Below are positions 44,801 through 55,880 of a stretch of DNA of 64,000 nt, in pieces (the stretch's first letter is position 1; every line of letters starts with the position of its first letter). The stretch is from Mytilus trossulus (Eukaryota > Mollusca > Bivalvia > Mytilida > Mytilidae), in assembly GCF_036588685.1 (NCBI RefSeq), contig NC_086375.1, positions 9,789,916 to 9,853,915 of the forward strand, read 5' to 3'. A model generated the notes under the pieces. The model did not search any database, was not told where the DNA came from, and saw only the letters and a list, made by a program, of their open reading frames with translations. The translations under genes and the position numbers were made by a program.

Positions 44801-47800
44801 TCAGGTAGGAGCAACCAAAAAGAAGTACAATCAAACAAAAAATCTGTGCTCTGGGAGGGGGTTGTAACTGTTTACCTATTACATGTATTATTTTGTCAGA
44901 AAATGAAAACATAAAAAGTTTAAAAAAAATATTTTCTCCCAAAAATGTACCGATAAAAAGCCTAATTTTATTTCTTTACGTTACTCATTATCAACTGAGT
45001 ATCACAATGTCCAACCAGAGAGAAGGTAATTAATTACCTGTGAGTGTCAAAAAATATTATATCTGGAGTCTAAATTTAAAGTCAGTAATATGAAAATAGT
45101 CTTATATGCTGCTGGACATAATCAACAATCCATCTTGTGCACATTTATTCTATACCACTTTTCCTCTTAAACATAAGATAAACAAATCATTCAAAAATTT
45201 ATCTTTTCCTGGTGTTGAATATTGTATGTATCCAGATTTTATGTTTTATTGTTGTTTATATATTGTAGGAATTTAGAGTCAATGGAATTACCTGTGTATT
45301 CTGTGAAAGCCCACAAAGAAATTATAAATGCTATTGATGGAGTTGGTGGTTACATTGGAGAGGGTGCTCCAGAAATAGTCACAGCAAGTAGAGATGGTAT
45401 GTTTTCTATAAATCCTAATGAAAGGAAGGAGCACAAGCTTTGATAAAAAATGTTTTTTCATTAATTTTGTTAAATGTTACTTTTTTTGTAACTGTAGTGG
45501 GTGATGTGAATGTCAGATACGTTTGTACAAGAGGAAAAACCTGGAACATATTGATATTAAAGGTTATTCAGGTAAAGCACTTCAGATAAAAACAAATAAT
45601 TTCTTTTTTTAAGCAGCCTTTAAAAAGATAGTTAAAATATCCGTTGCACTTTAAATGTGTTTTAAATTTTGCATTGAAGGTGTATTTCTTCTGTTTAAAA
45701 AGGTGCTGTAAAAGTATGGGATCCCAGACAGAAAAATGACCCAGTGGCGACAATGGAGGCTGGTGAAGGAGAAGATAAAAGAGACTGTTGGACAGTGGCT
45801 TTTGGTATGTTTATGTTAGCAATATAGTGTTCAATAACACAGTGTACACTGTACGTTAAACTTTAGAATTATGGTGGTTGGCAGGATGCTGTCTCAACAA
45901 GATGAAAATATTCTTACCTTGTTACATTATTTCATTTATATTTTCTTGTTAATGTTATGCCTCTAACCTGAGTGATAGGTGCGTTTTTGCAAGATATGAC
46001 ATTTACACATCTTGTTTATTTTTAATTTTTAAAGGTCATGCCTATAACCAGAGTGATAGATGTGTTTGTGCAGGTTATGACAATGGTGATATTAAATTAT
46101 TTGACCTCAGAAACATGGCCTTAAAATGGGAGACTAATATTAAGAATGGAGTAAGTATTATAGTAAAGCAAATTAAATTTGTGATTAGCTCTGTCTAGTT
46201 GACTTCAGTGCATATATTTTTATAATTTTTAAAGCAATTGCTTTCATGCCGTCGCGTATGGCCATCTTTGTGACCCAGATCAGAGACTCCGCCCAGATCA
46301 AGCCATAGTATTTTGTTAAACAGGCTCCTGGTCTGTCATTCTTAAACACCTATGTATGTTTTCTAATGCAATACATAGCTTGAAACTTTTGAAAAACGTT
46401 AGTGGATTTAAGAAAGTTCAGCATACGTTCTTGTAGATGTATTTTTGTATTTAGGGGGACAACCGTTTGACTATCAAAAAAACATAGACGTCCGAGTGAA
46501 AAAATGCATTTTTATACCTGCGATTCCGTTTTCCGTTCGTACGATGTTTCAACAAAATATGGAATCATTTCAGTTGTTGATTTAGTATTGAAAATTTGAC
46601 TGAATTATCTTTTATAATATACGGTTTTATATGTTTAATTGGTGTTTTTTTAAGAAAGAGGTCAGGTGCTCTTGTTCATTCATAAAATTGTCGTTCATTC
46701 ATAAATTTATCGTAAAATCAAAATCACTACACAGGTTATCAGGTTATACGTAGTGTCAAATGATTACCTGTAATCTAAAAATAGACAAAGTTAACTGACC
46801 TATTTTGTTGATTTGTTTGCGCAAATAATTTGGAGGAACGAAACCCTTGTTGAAACACATAACAATAAGTTTGTTTTCCTTTTTTTTCATAACTCCGTAA
46901 GATTTATCGATCACCTTACTAAAGAAATGGACCCGTCCAAACGTGATAGATGCCAAGTCCAGATGAAGAGATATTTACAATTTGGAATTTTCTAGTTTCA
47001 TAGATTAAAAAAAGTACATCCTTTTTGGATATCATATTCAAAACTGGGTATGCATGACAAATGATGAAACCATAATCCTCGTCTTTCCAATGGACGAGTC
47101 TACTACGTTTGTTGACCCTCGACGGTCCACCGTGTTTGCAATTTTATTTTACATGTTTTCGAAATATTGAAGATCATTTTCACAATGTTTCCTGAAAATT
47201 GGATAAATATCAAAGCAACTTAGAGCTGTTTGTTCTTGTTCGTATAATGACGATTTAATGTCATGTTTGTCTGTGATGGTCCCTCTTTTCGGGATTGCAT
47301 GAGAATTATAGTTATCTCGTACCGCATGAGGATGACACATATCAACTGAGCAATAATGTTTGGGACTTAGTTTTTAAGAAATGATGACAAAGTAACATTA
47401 TGAAAATATTTTTAGTCAGCTGAAATATATATTTATTTTTTACATGTTTATGTCTTGTAAAATATTTTGTTTCTTTCCCGTTTTTCAACATTTGCATCTG
47501 GAAAGTTGAAATGTTTTAACTGAAGTGTTAAATTTAAATTAATTATGAAAATTAAATCAATAAAGGAAATTATTGCCCAGTTACAAACACTACTATGGGA
47601 TAATCCATAATAATTTCTCTAGGAGTTTATATGTTTCAGCACATGTATATTTGACCCCAACTTTAGCCTGGTAAACGTGTTGTCTCCTTGTGAAATATAA
47701 AACATATTAAAAATGACTTTCTGCTAAAGTCTTTAATTGATATAAAGTTAAAACCTTCTTAATTCTCACTAGACAACACTTCTGTCATGTTTAATTCTTA

Positions 47801-49528
47801 AATATATGTGGATGAAAAAAAAGTCCCCAAAACATAAACATGGCAGCAATTGATTTTACAGCCTTTCAGGCTTTGATTCTAACATCTTACACTGTTGATA
47901 AATTTGATCTAAAAAAAGATATTTTACTTGGGATAGTTGCAGAATTTTTGGGGGAATTTTCGGCAGCTTACAGTTTTGAGAAGAAAAGTTTAGATGATTT
48001 CTTTGAAGTTTTAAAAATAGTTCATTTTTGTGTACCTTATAATGTCTATTAAATAGATGATACAATCGAAATATGTGAACATTGTTTGATTTATTTTAGT
48101 TTACCTATAATATTCAGATGTATAAAAAAAATTATAAATAGCTTACTGTATTTTAGGTTTGTGGATTAGAATTTGACAGAAAAGACATCAGTATGAATAA
48201 ACTGGTAGCTACTACATTAGAATCAAAGTTCCATGTATATGATATGAGAACACAACATCCAACTAAAGGATTTGCTTGCGTTACAGAAAAAGTAAGTCAC
48301 AATTGTTCGGTTAATGTTTCAGATTTCCATGTTTGATTCAAGTAAAAAAGTCAAATCTTATCCATCAAATTTACATTCCAAAAAACATTTGTGCATTATA
48401 TGAATCATTAATGTTTTTTTGTATGACAACCTTCTTTTTTTGTAATTGGTTAAAGAGGTCAGTATTTGTAGCTTATTTCATTTTGCATTGTACCTAATAA
48501 ATATATATGCATATGCGGTTGCGGTTGCATTAAATCTAACACAAAAGTCTTTTTGATAATGCTGTTGACTAACTTTTTGTAATGACTCTTAATATACAAA
48601 CTATTAATTGATATAACAATCATTTTTAACAGGCACATAAATCTACAGTATGGGGCTGCAGACACTTACCACAAAACAGAGATGTATTCATGACACTTGG
48701 AGGAAATGGTACACTCAATTTATGGAAATAGTAAGTTAAATTCTTTATTCGAAAATTGAACCCAAAGTAACAACATGGATTTCTTTCTTCAAAAGAATTA
48801 ATACTTAGCAGTCTTGATAATATCATTGCAATTTGTAGTATAGTGATTGTGGAAGTAGAACTATATTTCATCAAGGCCTTGAAAAAAGAGAGAACATTTG
48901 TTTTTTAGAAGAATTTCTATTTAAATTATCTACAATATTATATAGCAACTTGTAATTTAGACACATGTCTATTGTTGAAGACTATGTTGAGTTTTAGATC
49001 TAGACGTTTTTTTGTTGTTTGTGTTGTTAAGTTGCTGTCTCATTGACCGCGGTAGCCTTATATTGATATCAAACATTTTACAATGGAAAATACCATTTAA
49101 TCTGCTAAAATCATGAATACTTTATGTCGCCCTTATTAAACCATTTCGCAGTTATTTAGTTTTGTGATTATCAAAAAGATCCAAGTTTTATGTATTCACG
49201 ATTTATTTTTCATGTTATTTTTCTACTTGGAAAGTCTATAAAATTAGTTGGTTTACAGTAAATATATTGTGATGATTTGTATAAAAATCATATTAATATT
49301 TGAAATTGTTTTATTTATAGCACATATCCAGCAAAGAGAGTGAAGGAAGATGAGAACGGAGCAGAAATGGGCGTGGCTGGTACTGTCAATCTATTACAGA
49401 ACGTAATGATGTCAACACAACCAATCAGCTCCTTTGATTGGAGTCCCGACAAGGAAGGATTGTGTGTCTGCACTGCGTTTGATCAAACATTACGTGTTCT
49501 TATTACCACAAAACTTAACAGAGTCTGA
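41829..49528 (+). CDS. WDR92: WDR92/DNAAF10, WD-repeat dynein-assembly factor
   Basis: Seven-bladed WD40 protein that works with the R2TP/prefoldin-like chaperone in cytoplasmic preassembly of axonemal dyneins; needed for motile cilia. Exons 41829-42002, 44438-44538, 45269-45396, 45703-45804, 46035-46150, 48157-48291, 48633-48730, 49321-49528 (stop TGA); 1062 nt, 353 residues against 357 in human. Recognisable blocks: FVVLG-like [17 protein letters not shown] (32-48), [159 protein letters not shown]. Exons 4 and 5 use AAAG acceptors. Head-to-head with RRP36. Intron 1 is filled by MITEs; a decayed piece of exon 5 lies just upstream of it. Confidence 0.96.
42115..42276 (+). mobile_element. 162-bp TACACC-ended MITE, copy 2
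   Basis: Same length and orientation as 40645-40806, with TACACCTAATTGCTATTTGT and TTAGCGATAAGGTGTA ends. Lies 112 bp after WDR92 exon 1, so exon 1 is bracketed by two copies 1.47 kb apart. Confidence 0.8.
42475..43275. mobile_element. Inverted-repeat element built of GCCCCACT motifs
   Basis: Left arm 42481-42610 (GACAAGTCGTCCCACTGGCA, CACCTAATCGCTCCACTTTT, ACCTGGATTACCAAATCGCC) is the inverse of 43013-43130 (GGCGATTTGGTAATCCAGGT ... GGGGCGACTTGTCCTGCTT). Between them CAACTCGCCCCACTTATGG recurs about every 65-115 bases, each time with GGAAAA(C/A)GAT, and is inverted near 42955-42985. A further inverted piece is at 43215-43275. At least 12 TCGCCCCACT-like motifs in 0.8 kb. In WDR92 intron 1. 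Confidence 0.75.
45953..46000 (+). pseudogene. Decayed partial copy of WDR92 exon 5
   Basis: TTATGCCTCTAACCTGAGTG to GCAAGATATGACA matches the first 48 bases of exon 5 (46035-46082) with about eight differences, 82 bases upstream. The copy is open (YASNLSDRC versus HAYNQSDRC) but lacks an AG acceptor in the right place. A tandem duplication of the exon's 5' part. Confidence 0.8.
46151..48156. other. WDR92 intron 5, no recognised element
   Basis: 2 kb of AT-rich DNA. An ORF at 47840-48052 starts ATGGCAGCAATTGATTTTAC and encodes 70 residues of fairly normal composition ([20 protein letters not shown]...), but I recognise no family. Likely chance or an old repeat. Confidence 0.35.
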
Positions 49529-49790
49529 TAGGCAAATGAGAGTTGAAGTTTGTAAAAATACCAGTTTGTTTTGGAAAATCCTTCTCAACTCAATAATATT
49601 TTTTATTTACCGGTAATGTATTTGAAAATGTTTTAATTCTTGGATTGTTAAGGATTTTCTTGAAACAAATACCCTTATTGGGCCAGTGAAAAGTTTGGGC
49701 TCTTCTGTCCAAATGTATAGAATGGAATAGGAAGCCTTTTGGGTGAAATCATCCCTAATTATGTGTAGGAATGGCATCATGTGTTTGGTG
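49529..49790. other. WDR92 3' flank
   Basis: Presumed 3' UTR and start of the intergenic DNA. No canonical AATAAA seen close to the stop; AATAAT at 49591 is the nearest hexamer. Confidence 0.35.
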
Positions 49791-50079
49791 AATGGATACT
49801 TCTAAAGGGAGAATTCATTTGGGAGATCTAAAATTTAGCAACATTCAGATTTCCTACGATATCCTACGATCATCATTAAATTCATTTTTGCATTACAATT
49901 ACATGCATTCTTGTTGTTTTATTGTTATTTATTATATAATAAATGTTTTCGCATTATTGGTGAATAAAAACTTATTTATTTTAGATGTTGGTATTCAATA
50001 CATTAATATCAATTTGTATGAATTGTTTACAATAATTGATATTCCACATGTGACATGCTGTTACAAAGCATGTTATGTG

Positions 50080-50631
50080 ACTTTCACTCCGATCCTATAC
50101 GAAAGTGAAACTATGAAAAAATTGATACCGGAAGGAAACTTAATCTACAGCCGAAGACAACCTAAAAACTTAAAGAAACACTTAACTAGAGCTCGGTTCG
50201 AACCGAAGGTTAGTGACTTTGAAATAAAGTCTTGCGGAGATTCAAGATGCGGTGTTTGCGGTCAAGATACAAAATATTTAGAAACGGGTAAAATGAAATC
50301 GTTTAAAGATGGCAAAAAATTTCATGTGAACGCCAATATGACTTGTAAAACAACAAATCTTATTTATTGCGTCACATGTCCTGGTTGTCAGGAAAATTAT
50401 ATTGGACAGACCGGGAATAGTCTCTGTGAACGGGTGCGAGTTCACAAAGAACAAATAAAACACCCACAATACAGAAATTCGCCAATAAGTGCACATCTTG
50501 ATATTTGTGGTAAAAAGCATTTTCAAATAATGCCTATCTTTAAATGTAGACGGGATGAAGCATATAGGAAAGAGATGGAACGTTATTTCATAACAACGTT
50601 CCGATCGAAATTAAACCCAGAGAATTACTAA
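50080..50631 (+). pseudogene. Penelope-like element GIY-YIG endonuclease domain (5'-truncated)
   Basis: The open frame 49792-50631 has a credible part from about 50080. It reads RRQPKNLKKHLTRARFEPK (the linker after Penelope RTs), then a Cys-rich knuckle (SCGDSRCGVCG ... MTCKTTNLIYCVTCPGC), then a GIY-YIG nuclease: YCV and ENYIGQT strands, catalytic Arg in LCERVRVHKEQ, catalytic Glu in RKEMERYFIT and the terminal Asn in KLNPENY. All expected catalytic residues are present, so this domain is recently intact. No reverse transcriptase lies upstream, so the copy is truncated. The first 100 codons of the frame are AT-rich and probably not coding. A hammerhead-like fold lies 62 bp after the stop. 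Confidence 0.85.
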
Positions 50632-50693
50632 TAATGAACAATGACGGAACGTCATAAACCTCCTTGACGACGTCGCCTATAGCGACACTACAT

Positions 50694-50745
50694 CAGTTAT
50701 CCTGAAGAGTCCCAATGGAAGGATGAAATCGATAGAATGGAACTG
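50694..50745 (+). ncRNA. Hammerhead-ribozyme-like motif in Penelope-like 3' flank
   Basis: Core boxes CUGAAGA (50702-50708, fits CUGANGA) and GAAA (50725-50728) flank stem II GUCC/GGAU (709-712 with 721-724). Stem III is the palindrome AUCGAU (728-733), cleavage expected after A734. Stem I: C701-G735, U700-A736, an internal loop, then CAGUU (694-698) pairing with AACUG (741-745). A minimal stem III and a stem I with internal loop are typical of the type I hammerheads in Penelope-like elements. Weak points: A rather than C at position 17 and a G-U pair closing stem II. Confidence 0.65.
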
Positions 50746-50785
50746 TTAACTTTTTACTTATTTTATTATTTTATTTAATGAATAT

Positions 50786-50806
50786 ATATATATATATATA
50801 TATATA
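50786..50806. repeat. (TA)n microsatellite
   Basis: About ten TA units just after the Penelope-like fragment. Confidence 0.9.
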
Positions 50807-50807
50807 G

Positions 50808-51370
50808 ATGCCTAATGTTATGAAGGTATTGTTTGTCATATTTGTCTATTGCCCTTGACCTCATTTTCATGGTGCAGTGACTACTTGAGAAAAAAGTAAA
50901 GATTTTTAGTATTTTTAATTTCTCTCTTTATATAATGAGTAATAGGATAAATATATTTGATAAGGATTTATAAAACTTGCAAGGTCTCGATTCCAGTTTG
51001 AATTCTAGCTAGGCTCTACCTTATTTCATAGATCAGTGAAATAGGGTTAAGTTTTTCGTGGTTACAGTCATATCTCAGACACTTTAACCAATAGGTCTAA
51101 TATACTTGTTGTAAAGAGTGATTTAAGGTGTACATGTCCAACTGGCAGGAGTCAAGTGAACTTCACCTATGAATTTTTTTTTCGATGTGGCCTCATATTT
51201 ATGATTCATTGATCACGTAAAGAATTCATGGTTTTAAAAGTTGTTTCTTGGACTTGCAGTAGGTCAATAGATGTAGGAAGATGTGGTATGGATGCCATTG
51301 AGACAACTCTCCATCCAAATAACTATATTTAAGCATATTTGGTGTATGGAATCATTGTAAGGTGTACATG
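50808..51370. repeat. Diverged relative of the 147-bp tandem element
   Basis: CCCTTGACCTCATTTTCATGG at about 50852 and TATTTGGTGTATGGAATCAT with AAGGTGTACATG at the end match units of 54.1-55.0 kb. More decayed, with a fragment of the AAGATGTGGTATGG repeat at 51270-51330 inserted or adjoining. Confidence 0.6.
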
Positions 51371-51694
51371 TATTTCCAGTCTGGTATTTATTTTTGTATC
51401 CTTATCTTTTTAGTACATCCAATCCAGATCAATAAACTTCGATACACAAACGTCAAGGCTATTTTGGATGTCTAAGCAACGATCTCGTCTTGGTGGTACA
51501 TATATCAAATAATGAGGTCTGTCTTCATAGACCTATGAATAGGGTTTGTTGATTTATTGAACTTTATAGATCAAAATTTGATTCATGTCAATGGCTGCAT
51601 ATGGTTACCACGATCTGCTCGTCAGAAAATGTCGGAGCACACATGACAGACCCTATACCAAATTAGTTGTTGCCCACTTATCTGGAATTAAATA

Positions 51695-52840
51695 GGCACT
51701 GGCTACGGTTACATGGAAATGTAACAATAATAAAAATATTATTGTTACATCGGAGACTAATTGCCGGAATGCAAAGTTAGGTAAGGAACCGATTAATTAT
51801 GAATGTAACAATAAATATTAAGGCTATTGTAACATGAAAAACAGCAATGTACGATGGGGCTAGTAATATGTACTAATGATAATAAAAGTTAAAGACATCT
51901 ATTTTATATACAATATATAATATATACAATTATAACATACAATTTCTTGATTTTTTTTATTTACAATGACAGTTTCTACATATCCAGTCATTGAAGTGGT
52001 TTTTGGAGCATGTTCAAGTCCAACAAAATTTTGTTGAAACAACTCCAAGCAATATTGGTATATATATGTATATTGGTTAAAAAAGGGAAAAAATACCTTT
52101 GGTTTGGGTGAGCTCCATCTGATTTTGAAACGAAATTACGCCCTCCATGGACGAGATTGAGGATGGATACATCATCGTAACATGTACTAGTATACAGAAG
52201 TTCATAGTTTTTAATTTCACAGTTAGCAAACTTTGCTTTTGATGTATATAAAAAGTTGCAGGTTTGTGTCTTGATATTGTTTCAGTTTCGTTTCAAACCC
52301 ATCCCAAGTTTTAATGTTTTCACCCAATACAAAATTGGTATTAGGAATCTCTTTGTCCATTGTTCAAAGTATAATGAAGGTTATAAAAGTAGCTGTGCAG
52401 TTAAATACTTAGAAGGGCACACTTTTCTCAGCCCGAGTTCTCAACAACAAACCATCATGAACTATATGTTTCGCCTTTGGCACTACTTATCTGAAGTAGT
52501 ATATCTTAAAGAACATCAAAACCATTAATAGGTCAAACTATTTAAACACTATTTATTGAATAATGATATTTATTATTTATCATTATAACAAGTATTATTT
52601 AATACATATGAAATAATTAAGCAACACAAGTAACTATAGAAGATTTAAGTTTTAAAAATCTAGCGTACATTGCTGTGTTTCATGTAACAATAACGCACAA
52701 TGTAACTGTAGCCTCAATGATTATTGTTACATTCGTAATTAATCAGTTCCTTACCCAACTTTGCATTCCGGCAATTAGTCTCCAATGTAACAATAATATT
52801 TTTATTATTGTTACATTTCCATGTAACCGTAGCCAGAGCC
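51695..52840. mobile_element. 1.15-kb TIR element with 9-bp target duplication (Mutator-like)
   Basis: Ends GGCACTGGCTACGGTTACAT and, inverted at the right, GGCTCTGGCTACGGTTACAT. The inverted arms are long (about 150 bp: 51695-51850 and 52663-52840) with internal GTAACAATAAT blocks. Flanked by AATTAAATA at 51686-51694 and 52841-52849. A 9-bp duplication and long TIRs fit Mutator-like elements. No transposase ORF; the frame at 52256-52528 is not recognisable. Confidence 0.85.
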
Positions 52841-53949
52841 AATTAAATATGTGTCGGTGAACTATTATTTTAAGTAGCAGATATATACATGGCTTTGACA
52901 ACGCTATTCTAGTACACAAAGTGTGGTTTTGAACGTCTGAGAAGTTGGCCTGGTTTAAAGGAAGATCGTACTAAGTAAAAGGGACAGCACATCATTTAAT
53001 AAATTAATAGCAAACCATCAAATCAAACTTTGAGCTTTACCAAAACCCAAAATAAGTGTTAAGTGTAGACCTAAGTTTTTTTCGTGTTCGAAGGAGAATA
53101 AAGTTAAACTTAGTTTCAAGTTACAGTTTGAATTAAACTTTCGAGTTCGAATCACATTTCTCAGGTTCGATATACATTTTGAGCAAAGAGCTCGAGTTAT
53201 ATACCAAGTAATAATTGGGGTTATTAATTTGGATATATTTCTCTCTCGGATTAAAGATGTTCAAAAAGAAAGAGGATAATTCTGTCGGAAAATAAATGGA
53301 ACCATCGTTTAAAAATGGGAAAAAGGTACTAGACGTCTGAACATATATACTGAGTGAAATACTGTACTTGACAAACGGGAATATCACCAGCCCCGTAGAT
53401 CCACCCGCTATTTATTCCATTGTTATTTGCATACAAATAAAACCCATTTTCCCCGTATCAGGGATCCTAAGAGTAACTGGGTATAAATCCGTTCATATTT
53501 AATAGTATATCTTTATTTGCAAAACATACAAAAACCAATTTTGGTTGTGGCAAATACATTGACAAACAAACATAATGAACTTGACATGATGAAAACTCGA
53601 CAATATTATAAGAAATATGATAAAAACAGTTACTGTTCTCCTTTCCTCAGTTCAATAGTCTTCCTCTGGTCGACAGTCAAACCCTTGCAACCGAGGGAAT
53701 CGGTTGCAAAACAAAATTTTATTCATAAATAATATTGGTCATGTGACAGGCTTATTTTCCACTTGTCACCCAGGTTGAAAAATTACGCAGGATATACAAC
53801 TTTTGTATATTTTTTTATTTGTCCTCGCCCTGAATATGTACGAAAGAGAGACAAAAGATACCATAGCGAAATTCAAATACTTGCGAATGGACGTAACTTC
53901 AAGCAATTCGGGACAAACAACAATCAACGAATCACTCATTCTAGTATTA

Positions 53950-55030
53950 TTGTCAAGCCTGCAACTTTTGTTGCAGAAAGCTCGACATAGGGATAGTGAT
54001 CCGGCGGCGGCGGCGGCGTTAGCGAACTTCTTAAAAGCTTTATATTTTAGAAGGTAGAAGACCTGGATGCTTCATACTTTGTATATAAATGCCTCATGTT
54101 ACGAACTTTCCGTCAGTCACATGTCAAATGTCCTTGACCTCATTTTCATGGTTCAGTGACTACTTGAAAAAAAGTTTATAATTTTTGTAATGTTAAATTC
54201 TCTCTTATTATAAGTAATTGGATAACTATATATTTGGTATGTGCGTACCTTGCTAGGTCCTCATGCCCGTCAGACAGTTTTCACTTGACCTCGACCTCAT
54301 TTCATGAATCAGTGAACAAGGTTAAGTTTTGGTGGTCAAGTCCATATCTGGGATACTATAAGCAAAAGGTCTAGTATATTCGGTGTATGGAAGGACTGTA
54401 AGGTGTACATGTCTAACTGGCAGGTGTCATCTGACCTTGACCTCATTTTCATGGTTCAGTGGTTATAGTTAATTTTTGTGTTTTGGTCTGTTTTTCTTAT
54501 AATGTATGCAATAGGTCTACTATATTTGGTGTATGGAATGATTGTTAGGTGTACATGTCTAGCTGACAGGTGTCATCTGACCTTGACCTCATTTTCATGG
54601 TTCAGTGGTCAAAGTTAAGTTTTTGAGTTTTGGTCTATTTTTCTAATACATTATGCATAAGGTTAGCTATATTTGGTGTATAGAAATATTTTATTATCTA
54701 TTTGTCTGTTACGCAGGTTTTATTTGACCTTGACCTCATTTTCTAGGTCCATTGCTTAGTGTGAAGTGTTTGTGTTTGGGTCTGTTTTTCTTAATTTATA
54801 AGCAATAAGTCAACTATATTTGTTGTATTGAAAAATTGTTAGCTGTACATGTCTGCCTGGCATGGTTCATCTGACCTTGACCTCATCTTCATGGTTCATT
54901 TATCAATGTTTTGTTTCTTGGTTAATGTTGAGTCAATGTGACAGTTGTAATAAAGCTTTATATTTACGTCTATCAACATAATATCAATGATTAGTTAAGA
55001 AGGCGAGACATTTCAGCGTGTGCACTCTTG
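53950..55030 (+). repeat. Element with six 147-bp tandem units
   Basis: Starts near CAAGCCTGCAACTTTTGTTG, passes a (GGC)5 run at 54002-54016, then units recurring at about 54135, 54293, 54440, 54585, 54732 and 54878, each with TTGACCTCATTTTCATGGTT and TATATTTGGTGTATGGAAT. Ends AAGGCGAGACATTTCAGCG then TGCACTCTTG. An internally deleted copy is at 31243-31640. Non-coding. Confidence 0.8.
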
Positions 55031-55192
55031 TTTTTATATACCAATAGTTTCAATAGTGCATAGGACAATAAGAGAAATGATATATCAGAAATTATGTGCT
55101 GTAATTTTTTCTACAACAAATAGTTATATATCAAACTCAGTGTCGATTGTCAGTATAGAAATTATTCTAAATTCACCAAAATCCCCTCACTT

Positions 55193-55243
55193 CGAGCATC
55201 ACTGAGGAGTCTTTTGTAGACGAAACGCGACGGTCTGGCGTAT
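55193..55243 (+). ncRNA. Hammerhead motif, copy 1 of tandem repeat
   Basis: CUGAGGA at 55202-55208, stem II GUC 55209-55211 / GAC 55219-55221, GAAA 55222-55225, and stem I partners AUCA before the core and UGGCGU after GGUC. Stem III reads ACGCGACGGU, an insertion relative to ACGCGCGU, so activity is doubtful. Confidence 0.5.
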
Positions 55244-55830
55244 ATACAAATTTTAGTCCTGGTATCAATGATGAGTTTATTTACAACCACTGGGTCGATA
55301 TGCCACTGCTATTTCCCCGAGGGTATCACCAGCCTCAGTCACCAGCCCAGTAGTCGGCACCTTTTGTTCTGACATGAATTATCATTGATATGGTTATATT
55401 CATAAATTAACTGTTTACAAAATTTATAATTTTTGAAAAACAAATGCTTTTCTTCCTCAGGCATAGATTAATACCTTGCTACATTTGGCATAACTTTTAG
55501 GAATTTTAGTCCTTAATGCTCTTCAACTTCGTACTTTATTTGGCCGTTTTATTTTTTTTTGGATTCGAGAGTCATTGCTGAGTCTTTTGTAGACGAAACG
55601 CGCGACTGGCGTATATACAAATTTTAGTCCTGATATCTGTGATGATTTTATTTACAACCACTGGGTCGATGCCACTGCTGGTGGAGATTTATTTCCCCGA
55701 GGGTATCATCAGCCCAGTAGTCGGCATTTTTTGTGCTGATATGAAATATCATTGATATGGTGATATTGATAAATTAACATTTTACAAATTTAGAATTTTT
55801 GAAAAACAAAAACTTTTCAAGTTGGATTCG

Positions 55831-55880
55831 AGCGTCACTGATGGGTCTTATGTAGACGAAACGCGCGTCTGGAGTATCGT
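55831..55880 (+). ncRNA. Hammerhead motif, copy 3 of tandem repeat
   Basis: CUGAUGG at 55838-55844 (last base should be A), stem II 55845-55847 / 55855-55857, GAAA 55858-55861, stem III ACGCGCGU, cleavage expected after C869 of GUC. Stem I partly mismatched (UGGAGU). Likely inactive now. Confidence 0.45.

Noticed and set aside
47840-48052. 70-codon ORF in WDR92 intron 5 as a nested gene
   Set aside because: No recognisable domain, no promoter or splice evidence; listed only as intron content.
49792-50080. N-terminal third of the 279-codon ORF as real protein
   Set aside because: AT-rich, hydrophobic low-complexity sequence with no similarity to Penelope proteins; open by chance upstream of the true domain.
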